Shown here: piece after piece, positions 46,717 through 58,619 of the stretch
How positions within the stretch are numbered: the stretch's first letter is position 1
How the letters are laid out: every line of letters starts with the position of its first letter
DNA from: Lunularia cruciata
Lineage: Eukaryota > Streptophyta > Marchantiopsida > Lunulariales > Lunulariaceae
Length of the DNA: 64,000 nucleotides
Assembly: GCA_948567375.1 (NCBI GenBank)
Contig: OX419757.1
Coordinates: 29,231,159-29,295,158 of the forward strand
Direction: 5' to 3'
The notes under the pieces: generated by a model
The model's database searches: none
What the model was told of the DNA's origin: nothing
Seen by the model: only the letters and a program-made list of their open reading frames with translations
Position numbers and translations under genes: made by a program

Positions 46717-47349
46717 CCATCCTTCGTGTTTTCTACGCGGTCGCCTTTTCAGGATAAAGTGAAACCACATTGACAAGTAACTTAACCGGGTTACGGACGA
46801 TACGAACGTTAAGCTTCAACATTCAATGTGCAGTACTGTGGAAAGATTCGACTACAGTTCTCAGGACGGCAGCACTGACAACCAACAAGAAGTCGTCGAG
46901 AGTTATGAACGTTGGCTTGCAAAAGCGTTGACCGAGTTTCCGGCAAAACTGTTCCTGCAACCGGACGTTGAAGAAAGGAGATCACATCAGTGCCTGACAA
47001 CGCGTGCCGGACAGGATCCGTTAAAGACGGAGAACATTCACAGACGGACGGTGAGAAGGAATTTGAGGCTTCGGAACTGCTTTTCCTGAACTGTGCTCCA
47101 CATAAACGATGCGATTGCGTGGACGGCAGTCATCAAGCAGTGCCAGATACTTCAACGTGTTATCACCGAAATTTACGGTCCAGTCAAAGTGACCAGCAAG
47201 GAGCAAGGAAATGAATCGCCAATGCACTTTTATCTCATTCCAGTTACAGCGAAAACCTGGTGTACATTTTCTAACGGAAAAGTAAATACACAAATATGCA
47301 AAACTCTATACACAGGGAAGGGCGACCGCGTAGAAAGAACCAAGGATGG
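46717..47349. repeat. Short GC-rich unit with inverted ends around CGCGGTCGCC
   Basis: The left end (46717-46753) reads CCATCCTTCGTGTTTTCTAC then GCGGTCGCC. The reverse complement of the right end (47313-47349) reads CCATCCTTGGTTCTTTCTAC then GCGGTCGCC. The two match over about 37 bp. The interior is more GC-rich than both flanks and has short open frames without known domains. It could be a small DNA transposon with terminal inverted repeats. However, similar motifs also occur singly at 11392-11430 and, diverged, at 21548-21582, the latter at the 3' end of a non-LTR copy. So the right end may instead be the 3' end of copy E. No target duplication is visible. Confidence 0.45.
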
Positions 47350-49760
47350 GAAGAATGGATACACAGATGATGGATGCACAATGGATACACATAGGAAGAA
47401 GAAGAATGAAGGGAAGATCAAACTACAAAGGATAACAAGAAGTGTTGGAAGATCACATCAACGAAGATAAAATGTAAGAGGTAAAACAGGACTAAGCTCC
47501 TATAGTAGAACATTGGAATGAGAAATTTGTCCTACTATATCTAGAAGGTAAGCTTTACTTAAGTCAAACCTTATGCTTCTCCGAATGCTCTATTGGTATT
47601 GCTATATAGACGAGTAGAGCATTTGGAGAGAAGGATAATTCTTTATAGAGTAATGGACACCCATAGTTTAAAGTCAATTATAAAATAGGAAAAGTAAAAT
47701 GATACCTTTTGTCAGTTAGTAAGTTCTCACTCAATAGTTGATAGACATATCAAACACAATATCCATAACTCTATATAACTCCAAGACTAGTGATTTCTTA
47801 TACTTGGAGACCTTAGTTGTTACCACTCCACTTAGACAACCGCTTTGACATTATATTATGTGTATGGTGCACATATAGGATCCATAACCACAACGTTCAT
47901 TATTATCATCTCATTGGCACAGACCATATACAAGTTTGAGTTAACTTTTTTCATTTACAACACATACCAACAATTTTACCAAGTGAAGTATCCACTCTCT
48001 TGTACAATTATAAACATATATATTGATTGTATCATGAGTAGCTATCCTTTTGAAAAGTGAGTCACAAGACCTTGCATGAGTAGTTATCTCTTATGTTCCA
48101 AAAGGATCAAGAGTCACATGACCTTGCAACATCTAAGGTAGTACCACACTCACATGTGAATAATAAAGAACCAATATGCATGGACATGCATGGACAAAAT
48201 CTGTGTGGAATCTTTTCATTATAGAGAAAGTAGCTTGCACAAGTCAAAATGCCATATTGCAAGGTAGAGTTAGGATCCAAGACCCACATCCTTACTAGAA
48301 CAAGAGCCAAAATGTACCTTAATAGCATAAGGAATGGATGAGTCTCTTAGAAGAGGATTTATAGCTTGTTAAAATTTTTGGTCCATCAAGAAATTAGTAC
48401 AAAACTCTGGTCCAATTGGAAAGCAAAGAGGAAAATGATTAAAGATCATATTGTGTTTGGAAGTATAAATTGTCTCTCATACTCAATATTATAAGGAGAG
48501 AAAAAGATGCCTCTTCCATACATAAATCTTCAATTTGGCCTATCCATAAATAAAAAATGGGGAGAAAAGCAAAGGTATAGAGACTGCAAAATTACCCAAA
48601 AATACTACATGTCTATCTATGTGCCAAGTTCTTTGTCACACACTAAAAAGTCCTTAGTCCAATGATATCACCAAAGACTCACATGATCCTACTATCAAAG
48701 ACTCTTAAATATAATAGGAAGGTCAAAGAAAGAAGATCCATACCAAGAAGATAGATCAATTAACAAGCACTAATATAAGAGAGTATACCAAATGCCACAT
48801 ATAGATGTCTTATTAGGGAAAATCATCCACATAAAAGATATGTTTTAAAGAGAAAATCTCAACTGCATGCAAAGTAATCATCGGACCTTATTAGAACCCC
48901 AACAATATGTAAGCCATATATAGATATAAAATACCTCTCTAAAAATTTGAAGTGAGGAAGAAGACCTTATGCATCATCTTGATATCTTGACTCTCAAGCT
49001 TCCAAGATGAAGCTTAATAGTTAAGTCGTCACAAGCTTGCCTGATTTGGTTTATAGGTCACACAATCCATGTATATTCAATCAAGGAGGGAAAGACACAA
49101 CCTGGAATGGCCAAAGTGGTAGACAAAAGAACTTGAGAATGGACCATGGAAAATAAAAGTCTCTTAAGGGTCTTTGTCATGTACTAGTAGTTGACTAAAG
49201 AATAATGAATTTCTCTTGTGAGAAGCGGTATTGGTTGTAAAGAAAACAAGGATAAATATAAAAGAATACATAAGAAACACAAGACTTGTAAAGGATCAAC
49301 TAGCCTCCATGACCTCTCTAAAGATGAATCAACATAAGATACTATTCAAGGCATTCTCAACATCTACTAATAGGACAACCTAATCTATCTGGATAACTAA
49401 GAAAATATCAAGAGATATAGTCTCAAAACCCCCCAATTTAGTCTTTCCAAACTAATGTAATCTAAAGTGCTATTGAAAATGAAAACAATGCTAAAAGACA
49501 ATGTTAGAACTAATAAAGTGCAATAAGACCTCTCCAATGACAATTGATCTAATGCCACTTATGCCATTTTATATCATAAGAGTTGACTAGCATCTAATAG
49601 CTGATTAGCCAATGTGAAAATTTCACTCTTTTATATTGCTATAGCTAATGCGTAACTCCGTAAATCCACTAGAGGGATATCTACTTGGGAAGTAATCTCT
49701 AAAATGCTGAGAAACTATCTCTGGCAAGCCCCTTGAGGAAAGGCTACCCTATACGAGACA
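47350..49760 (-). mobile_element. Non-LTR retroelement, copy E
   Basis: It matches copy A over its whole length in the same order. Examples are GAGAAATTTGTCCTACTATATC (47520 region) against 17150, the GGATCCATAACCACAACGTT region (47880, VDVVVIDP equivalent) against 17540, the ACCACACTCACATGTGA region (48146) against 17766, the RT block near 48950-49100 (a decayed motif C, SLIEYTWIV) against 18770, and motif A as VLLVDVENALN near 49350-49380. No intact frame survives. It is more diverged and more AT-rich than copy A. Confidence 0.65.
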
Positions 49761-52087
49761 AAATGTCTATAAGACATTGTATCTAGAATATAGTACTGTA
49801 CATTAGTTAACACAACAATAATAACAATAACACAGGATACTCCGGATACGCTCTACAACTATTCTCTACTATAATTACGATTGAGAGTTGATAAATAAAG
49901 GTGAAAAAACTTAAGAATAGATCAACATAAGAATTCAGTCATTTCATTTTCATGCGCAGTGGTTTTCCAAATGCAAAGGAGTATAAATGCATCCATTCTG
50001 ATCACATGGTTTGAAAAGAATGTAATCTCGGGAAGCAAAACAAGTACTGCATAGTAAGCCAGGAAGGGAAGCAAAGAAGTATAGTCAATCCAAGAAAGTG
50101 AGGATCTCGTTTTATTTAGTAAATATAGGTAAAAGGGGCACCTCGGAATTAAGGGAACTAGATGATATAAGATTGGAACAATTTCAAACATTGTTTCAGT
50201 ACTAACTGTGTTTCTCTAGTAAGAATACTTTCCCCAATTTTTAAGATTGAGGAAAAGTCATTTCCGATAATTGACAAACCTCAAAAAATAAGGCATTCAA
50301 GTTCAATGGAAATAGTATCTTTAAATTCAATCACAAAGCAAAGATTGTAGTTTGATCCAGAGCGAGCTCAGTGAATGAACTACAAATTCATTTATTTTCC
50401 ATGATCCCTTACATAATCTTCTAACCAAGTTCCTGTTGATATATCTTAGAAGGGATTTACCACGTTGACTTTCTTCCTAGCACAAACGTACGATTGGGAA
50501 ACTATGACTAGAAGAATGAAAAAGTGACAAGCAGATAATATATATCCGAGAGAATTCATCTCATAAGTTACTCGATTATTTTACAAACACGTCTCCGTAG
50601 TGGACGTAGAGAATGGACTGGAATAATGTTTGAAAAATGTGCAAGGAAGAAGAGAATATATGTTGACTGTGTCCTTCAATCGTGCCAATTGGGAACATGG
50701 GTACTGTGCAATCCACTACAGGTTGCCATAAACATAAGACCTTTAGGGACATATTATCTATGCACCGTTGGCATGCTTTACCCTTGCAGTCGATGTTCCC
50801 CTCTACAAACTCATTCAGGTGAATATTCAACTTGCAGGTCCTCCGTTATTGAAGTCGATGACATTTAATGGATTTGGATAATTTGTCGAGATAGAAACTT
50901 GAACTCATCTAGATTTCGGGTACTTTGAAGCCGGCTATGAACCTGAGTCTGTTACTAAAAGTTTCGTTTTTTCTTATCTATTAGTTGGGTGCCCACTCTG
51001 CGTCTATCCATTAATGACGAGATTGGTTGAAAGTTCTGTCGAGAGAGACAGAGGGAGACGTGAGAAGCAAGTTGGGTTAGTTCAGATTCTCTAAAATTTT
51101 CCTCTAATACTATTGCTAAACTCATTCCAGACTACCATTGATAAGTTAGACAGATTCATAGGTGATTGCCTATGATCACTCTACTCGATAGTAGAGTGCT
51201 CTTCCCTAGACCTCAGGGTCTGCTGATGGTGCAAGGTCATCATCTTGATGATGAATACCTACGAGCCCTACCTCACAATCATTTAGCAATGACTAGAAAC
51301 ACAGCTATTTCTCACTAAAATATGAGAATAAACAATATGACCTGTTGAAGAAAGGATCACGAAACGAAAGCACTAGTTTCAAATTAGATACTTTCAAGGA
51401 CAAAGTTTAGATATCTTACAATCCTCCGATTGCTAGAAGGATGCATCTAATACTACATTCCTTTCACTTCCCACAGCACATTAGCCCAGAAAAGGGGACC
51501 TGGGCCATTAGTGAACTGACTAAGTTAGCGCTCTAAGTAGTCTTACTGAGCGCATATTCATCGACGCTAGAGAACGCCACTGAACGATGGAACCCGTAAG
51601 CTTACATATCGGACTTTCTCTACACCGGACAATGAACTGGGAAAACGAGGAACGGTGATAGTGTTCTTACTGGTCCCCTTCCCCCGCTATGTAAAATCTG
51701 GCCTTACCTCCTGTAGCATTGAAAGAGCAACAGAAAGGCGAGAGTGCGTGGAGGTCTGCGAGAGGAGGTCATACGCTGAGACCAGATTTAGGCAGATTCC
51801 CCTTGACCAGGGCTTGCATTGATTGCGAGAAATAGCGACGCCAGCCAATCTTGGAAGATCTTATGAATAGTCAACGGCCCCGCCTTTCGGCTCCCATCAT
51901 CATCCTCTACGATTGCTTTTCGGAACTGGGAATATGATCTCTCTTATCGCTTAATCTCCGGAGGGGAAGTGTTTCGTGAGATTCTCGATTCGCATCTGGT
52001 TGGGGTTGAAAACATTGGGAGCTCGTTTGATTGCCGTGAGATTGTGTGTAAAGAGCGCGTAGGCATTGATTCTGAGCGAAGTCTACT
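49761..52087. other. Intergenic and probable upstream region of the EG45/PNP-like gene
   Basis: No gene is recognised. 49.8-51.1 kb is AT-rich. 51.5-52.08 kb becomes more GC-rich and likely contains the promoter and 5' UTR of the downstream gene; no clear TATA box was found within the last 150 bp. Overlapping short frames at 51907-52222 on both strands are shadows of this GC-rich zone. Confidence 0.4.
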
Positions 52088-53048
52088 ATGGGTTTGGGCA
52101 GCAAAATTTTGGCAGTGTTGTCCGCGGTGCTGTTGTTGCAGCTGGTCGTGCCTTCCCGGGGGCAGGAGTATTCTAACTCCAATGGAACGTATACCTCTTC
52201 GATGACAAGTGAGTGCTATCATTCTTCCTACCTCTTATCACGACTCTTAGTTCTGTCAGTTCAGTTTAAAACAGTCTTGTACAATAAACCTTCCCAATCG
52301 TCTCCAGCTTGAACTGTGTGTTTCCTATCTGCAACCAGACGGCATCCCATCTGAATGCGAGAGACGAGTTGGAATGCTAAATGATGGGCTCCGTTGCTGA
52401 GAGCATATGAGTGTCATTGATTCCAGCTGCTCCTCGTCCCTCAATCTTGAGCGCTGAGCTCTCGCACGTCCATGAGATTATCTTTAACCTACTTCAAGGT
52501 GTATCTGTCTGTTTCAGATTGCCGAGACTAGTCAGTAAGCAACTCGAATTGCAGTATTCGTAAGCCAGAAGTCCAATTATTGAACCCCTTTACATTTGTC
52601 CATAGAACACACATTTGCAGCCAAAGCCGCCGTTAACGATGAGAATTGTGTAACATTCACCAGGAGAGTTTTCATCTATCCACACATATTGCTTCCTTCT
52701 GTTTGGACGTGTTGAAACTCGAAACACTGTGCTTACGTTCAGCTCGTTGCAGGTTCTTGTTTCAGCAATGACTACAGCAAGTGGGGTCCGGATAGGAGGC
52801 TAGCAGTGGGAGTGAGTCCTGCTCTTTTTAAAGTCGGAACCAATGGTAGCCCTAACTCCTGTGGAAGGAAACTCGAGGTTGGCTGCGTCGGATCGATTGA
52901 CTGCGTGGCAGGAAATCCAACAATCAACGTTACGATAGTTGATCTCTGTGAGGACTGCGACGATCTTACTGTAATGCTCAAACTTGCTGCATACAGAAAG
53001 ATCGCCAAACCCGATTCGGGAGTCATCTTGCTCAAGTACAGATTGTAA
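52088..53048 (+). CDS. Secreted EG45/plant natriuretic peptide-like protein, 2 exons
   Basis: The product is probably an apoplastic single-domain protein with the double-psi beta-barrel shared by expansins, barwin and plant natriuretic peptides. It is too small for an expansin and lacks the second, cellulose-binding domain. Exon 1 is 52088-52208, the intron 52209-52752 (GTGAGT...TTGCAG), exon 2 52753-53048. The spliced CDS is 417 nt, 138 aa. A signal peptide of about 25 aa (MGLGSKILAVLSAVLLLQLV, cut near SRG) is visible. Then GTYTSSMTSSCFSNDYS crosses the intron, followed by PNSCGRKLEVGC, a DC-V-GNPTINVTIVDLCEDC core with paired Cys, LKLAAYRKIAKPDSGVILL, and the short end KYRL, all family features. 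Proteins of this type act in cell-wall or ion and water signalling, not by enzyme activity. The frame is intact. Confidence 0.9.
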
Positions 53049-53563
53049 GTGACCAACTTCAGTTCTCATTTTGATTTGGCCTTGCGAGCATTTTGGACTG
53101 GCTTCTTGTAGGAGTTGGCTGAACAATCTTTCAAAAACTATTTATCTCTTGGATGCACATCTTCGACAAGTTGATAATTCAGCATTCCGCAACTCTTTCC
53201 TTAGTTTGTGCGTTCGCGTGTTAAGTATGGGATTTGGATATTGCTCTCGGTGCACAAAATTGACGTGTGTGGATACAATTTCGACGTTCTGATGGCTTAT
53301 ACTCGCTATGTGCAGTAAGTAAGTTTCAGGAGGCGAAGGACGTGAACTCAAGGAAGACCGCGAGCCAAAAATCAAGAAGATGCTACAATAAGCTGTCGCG
53401 TCGAAGCTCCGTAAACAACTGGGAGCGGCGTCATTCCGACCACCTCTGGTCTCCGCTTTACCCAAACCTTGTACCATGAACCTTGTACTATGTCGTAAGA
53501 GACTTCATAGTTTAAAGCGAGTCAAGGGGACAAAATTTTTGCAGTAGGCAATTTTTGCTGACA

Positions 53564-53569
53564 AATAAA
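53564..53569 (+). terminator. Candidate polyadenylation signal of the EG45/PNP-like gene
   Basis: AATAAA lies about 515 bp after the stop codon. This would give a long 3' UTR, or one with an intron. The signal is weakly constrained in plants, so it is only a candidate. Confidence 0.3.
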
Positions 53570-56500
53570 GAGCCTGCACATTTATTTACTCCTTCAAAGC
53601 TTGCCTAGAGAGACCAATCTCGCCTGGAATGTGAGATGAGCAAATGACGCTTTATATTCATTGTTAACAATATGCAATCGTGCCCCATTTCTCCTCCTGT
53701 AAACAAATATAAGACGATTGCTTCGTTCTATCTGGGGATCGCATCTCAGATCACAACGAGATCAACGCACCGAAGGACCTATTCACTCAGTGCCTCCTTC
53801 TCAAGATACACAACGTCAGGATTCCACTTTGAAATATCAATTATGGGTGAAAGGCCGGCCTTCTTCGAGTGACAGAGTCATCCCCCCATGGTGGTGACAC
53901 ATGCATGGGCCGGTCGTCGTCTTCGGTTGTCTACACGATGGAAGATCGGCCGCCCCACGCCTGACGAGGACAAATACCTCCGCATGGCATCCCAATGCGC
54001 TCTTTGACCACTCTGAAATGGCCAGTCCCGTTGGTGTGATCATTTGGAACACCTCGAGGAAACAGTACCCGGGGCTGAGTGCGATGAATTCCTCTCGTGT
54101 TAACCACCAAATCTCCAGAGAAGATTTCCATAACCACCCTCCACCTCCTGACACATCGGACATTCCAAGTGACGCTTTCAAAGTTCGCAGTAAGCCTACT
54201 TATTACTGCCAATTGAACCTCCGAACTCTCTGCTGGGTCCCAATGAGAGCCCCGCTGTGGAGGTGGGTGGCTGGGTGGATGAGCCGTTTGTCTCTCGATT
54301 TCAGCACATAGTGACATATTCAATCGATTTCAGCATTTGATAACTAATGCTAAACCCCACATCAGGTCAGCATTGGGCTAAGTTCCGCTCCAGTAACACC
54401 AGACCCTCGATTTATCGATAACGACATGGTGATGACTACCAATACTTATTCCGAATCCCACACATGACGATTCAGATCAAGTTAATCTCTCGTTGTCGAT
54501 CATTCTCGTTTCTTGCCCGATAGTCAAGTGTATCTAGGACGTTTGACGGCACTCCAAATTTGTTACTAATTGTATGTTCCCATGACGCGTCTTCCGCCTC
54601 TTACGCTTCGAAGTTAATTCCCTACGTGAGTCAATAGTACACAAACAATTTCTACATTTGATCATTGCCGTTGCTCAAACTAAACAAATCCTCTCACGTT
54701 TCATGGTTAATTCCCTACTTGATTCAATAATAAACTTACCAATATCTGAGCATCTTTGCAGACATTATGTATTTGATCTTTGCAACTGCTCTATCTAAAC
54801 AAATCCTGCCCTCTGCCCTCTGGAAACAGTCTTCTACTATTATATGTTATGATTAAGTCTTACGGATCTTATCATTAGTACCTAAAATATTGCGATTAGT
54901 GAAATTGATAGAGATTTAAACGTTCATTGGGAAATTAATTTGGAGGTAAAAAGAGATAAATAGTGCTTCATCTCATAAATTACAAGACGAAATGTTATCA
55001 TTTGATGGTTTTTAACACACTAATCCATTATTTTATCATCGTATCCTATTTTTCCATCTTATATAAATTGCATCCGAATATCTTTTTATGTGATCATCTC
55101 GATAATGGTCGACAAAGATTACAAAAGAATCCTCAAATATAAAGTTCTCAAAATTATGTCTAATTACTCTATACATATTCATTCTAAGTCTTAAAGGTGA
55201 ATAAGCAAAGGAGAAATTATCCTCTTGAGTCAGCAATACTTCTTTTTTGTCCAAATATAAAATATCCGGCTACGAGTTCTGCTTAGGCCTCTGGTAGCTC
55301 AAAAGGAGCTCGATAAAATGCTAAAATAAATAGAACACATATATATTAAAAATAAATGAGAAAAAATATAAAACATAAATAATAACACAAGAAACAAGCC
55401 ATATGCGTGTTTGCAAGGACATCTCACTGAAATTGCAAGAACTTACACATAGTTGGACGGATCTCAGAATTGAGCTTACCCCATCGTGATAATAAAGGTT
55501 ATTATTGAACCATATTATTTACTTGGATATCAATCAGAATTCTCGGGCCTCTTCAAGATATATATATATAAAAGGTTGATGTCGAGTGAAACCGAATCAG
55601 TCATTTTGGAAATCTTAGCATATGGTAAATCCGCGTTCTGAACCTAAATTACTCTAATAAATAAACAATGCGTTTTACTAGAGTGTTTTACCAATATGCC
55701 CTTGTTTGCCTATGTCAATTTTTGGTAGACAATTTATGATAACAGAGAAAGTAAATAACTTCATCTCCGCATTTTCTTTTATTTCCAATGTAATCTAAGA
55801 AATTGTCAACAAATCGGCTTGAGTTGATAGGCTAACTCACCCAGTCAATTCTTGGAGAGAGTTAAATATTGACAATATTCCAATACTACAATGCATCCTC
55901 TCATGTATACGTACTTTACCTACAAAAAAGTAACGATATACATTCAATGCAGATAAATCCATTTTCCTAGATATATCAACAAGATGTCTTTTATAGATAC
56001 ATATTTTGGGATAGACTCCCAGCTCAGACATAGGCTAGTTGCTTCCCAGATATCTACAGTTAAAGATGTTCATAGTCTACGACCATGATTTTATGAACGT
56101 CATAAAAATATTATATTAATATTATAATAACTCTAGTTTCACCATTTATATGTCCGACTCATATAAATAGCTCATAACGTATAGCTTGAAAGTTGCAGAT
56201 TAAGAAGAGAGAGAGAGAGAGAGAGATACCTAATGCTAAAGTAGAAGAAGTAAATAATCTTCTGGGGAAATGTTGCATTTTAGACTAGTTAATTAGATTA
56301 ATTCGACTAGATAGACTAGATATCAAATTTATCCTAAAACTCTCTGCTAAGTTTAAATCGGACATTGAGACTTTCTGCTTTCATGAAACTGGAGGTCGAA
56401 ATTAATGTTGTTAAATAAGATTCACAATAAATGATGTCCTTGACCTTAATTCGGTTTTAGGCGAAGCTTTTATTGTTGATATCAAATTGAACCGAACCAA

Positions 56501-57861
56501 AAATTATATTAACGGTTAGAACCAATCCAACTGATGCATTTAAAATTAGAATACTTCTTTATTTAGAAATGTTATTTTGTGGCATCAAAGTGATAGTATT
56601 GAATAGATTGAATAACAAATCAAACATTCCTGTACCTAATTTCATGGGAACAAAAGATCGAAATACCAGAAATCAAACCGATTTGTCGCCAAAGTTAACT
56701 GAAACTGAACTAAATGAAGTTATTTTTTTATAATTCAGAATTTTAGGAAGCTTATGGAACAGCATTACAAACAAATTAGTAAGAAGTTTCAGATACACAT
56801 AAGTATATTTTTTCTAGGAAACATGTTAACAAATTTTCTATTGCTACACTAACCACCTCGATATAAAACTTGAACCCTTATGAAACCAAACTTACTGCAA
56901 ATTAAACTGTTAAAAAACGAATATCTCCCTGACCTAAGATGATAGGATCCAAATCTAGCAAAATAATAATAAACTTCATAAAACCAAACACATAAAATAT
57001 CAAAACCAAACTAAACAGACCATACAATCACTTAAGAATATTTGCAACTGAAACCAAATTGGAACTATGTCAAAACTAACCTGATACTTCAAAATTTAAA
57101 CTGAATTACTCAAATACACATGAAAATATGTTCTTTAATACTTTTCGATTATAGTCTTAGTTACTAAATATCTAAGTCATCAACTATCTCTCCGACTTAT
57201 TCATTGCGCAGCAGATTCAAGGTAAAAGCACAAGATGGGAAATGATTTTGCTGGAGGCAATATGGGATGGAGAACATTGCGTTGCAAAATGAATAAAAAG
57301 CACAATGTAGTGTCTTTGGAATAAATCTTACACTGGTACAACTTTTATGTGAAGTTGCGTAACTTGCGGAACTATATAAACACTAAACCTCACCTAGAAT
57401 CTAAACCCAAACTCATATGTCAGTCAATGAGATTATAAGCTAAGTTTATTTCAAACCAAACCTACTTAAAACCGACCTTAAATAATCTGAACCGGTGGTA
57501 AAACCTCTGACTTATCTGACTCTTTGAAAACCAAACCTTTGTCTCGTAGATTGTATTCATTTGTTGGTCTTAATTTTAGAATCGAACACTTGCAAAACCC
57601 AGACCTGCTTACCTCTTATTATTATTAATCTCCTCTTATTAAAGTTACTTGAAGTTTATGGGTACCTTTTAGTTGTTTACGGCTGAACCACATGGGTTGT
57701 ACAAGTTCATACAAAGATATGAAAATGTGTAACTCCAGATTCATTTTCTACACAAGTTTGGAGATCGAGCAATTTGCCCTTCAATGACGGTTTGACTAAG
57801 AATCAACTGATTATCCTCGTGTCGTGAAGGAGGAACTTGAGCTTGAGGGACAGACTTAACT
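53570..57861. other. Unassigned region downstream of the EG45/PNP-like gene
   Basis: 53.84-54.32 kb is GC-richer and open in several frames on both strands (136 codons plus, 130 and 114 codons minus). None resembles a known family, so I do not call a gene. 54.4-57.6 kb is strongly AT-rich, with many degenerate AACCAAAC- and AAACCGAACC-like words from about 56.46 to 57.55 kb, a diffuse low-complexity array. A GA microsatellite lies at 56205-56226. Confidence 0.4.
56205..56226. repeat. (GA)n microsatellite
   Basis: About 11 GA units in a row, ending in GATACC. A simple repeat with no evident gene nearby. GAGA-type tracts can act in plant promoters, but no transcription unit is seen here. Confidence 0.9.
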
Positions 57862-58563
57862 TCAGAAATAGGCACACGAGCTCATAAAGTCAAGATCATG
57901 CCAAAGTCTTGACGGGTTGTATCTCTCTTCCGAATTCGCACTTGTGGCGAATCCCGGTTGAGGGATAGATAATTCAGTGTGCTCGTTCCCACTCACAATG
58001 AGATCGAAACATGAAACAGAAGGCAACCTGGAGCTGCTTGTATTGCCGCGAGAATGATCATGTCTACGTTGACTGAATCCTGTTTACAAAGGAAAGATCA
58101 GATCAGATTTCATAACAGTTTCGGACACTCGATAACTCGTAACGAACTGGCTGATTGATTACAGAAGTCAATCAAGTATGCACGTTTGTTTATCTCGGCC
58201 GGAGCACTCCTACAGAACTTCACTCTGAAACATCCTTCGTTTACTTCTGAGGATTTCACCGTGTGAAGTTCGGGAATGAGGTTACGATGTTCGATCTTGT
58301 TACGATCTTGTGTGTTCTATCAAGTGCAGCACATAGCACTATACTAAACTCACAGGAAACATCTAGTGAACCTTCTGGTAGATTTGTAGCAAGGTAGCAC
58401 ACATTAGTTTAATACCTAACCGGAAGCTGCTGAAAGAGGGCGTCTTCTTGGGCTGAACTAAGTAATAGCAAAAATCCTCCGGCAAAGAAGAGACTTGCAT
58501 CTGTGAACGATCCGTGACAAAAAGATGCCTTTCAGATATCTGAGATGCAACATCCGCTTCCAC
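57862..58563 (-). CDS. Tentative two-exon gene, function unknown
   Basis: On minus, an open frame ends at a donor site (CGGTTAG then GTATTAAA) at 58416. An acceptor (TTTGTAAACAG) lies at 58080. Joining 58563-58416 to 58079-57862 keeps the frame (phase 1; a Gly codon spans the join) and gives 121 codons to a TGA. The stretch reads MEADVASQISERHLFVTDRS, then SSLPEDFCYYLVQPKKTPSF in exon A, and SRLPSVSCFDLIVSGNEHTE, PQPGFATSANSEERYNPSRL and the end SSCAYF in exon B. Composition is protein-like, with no domain I recognise. The frame stays open upstream of the Met to about 58612, so the true exon may begin at a splice site there, and further exons may exist to the right. Alternatives: a chance pairing of splice sites, or a lineage-specific gene. 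Confidence 0.35.
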
Positions 58564-58619
58564 TTGTTGAACAGAAATGGTTGACTCAGTGTTGCTACGA
58601 TGGATAAAGTAGAGAGAGC

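Noticed and set aside
46826..47470. Possible transposase gene in the GC-rich unit
   Set aside because: Frames on both strands (74-125 codons) have no DDE, zinc or other transposase pattern that I can identify.
53837..54323. Three overlapping open frames of 114-136 codons on both strands
   Set aside because: GC-rich DNA gives long open frames in several phases. None shows a known motif, and they exclude one another, so I did not call a gene.
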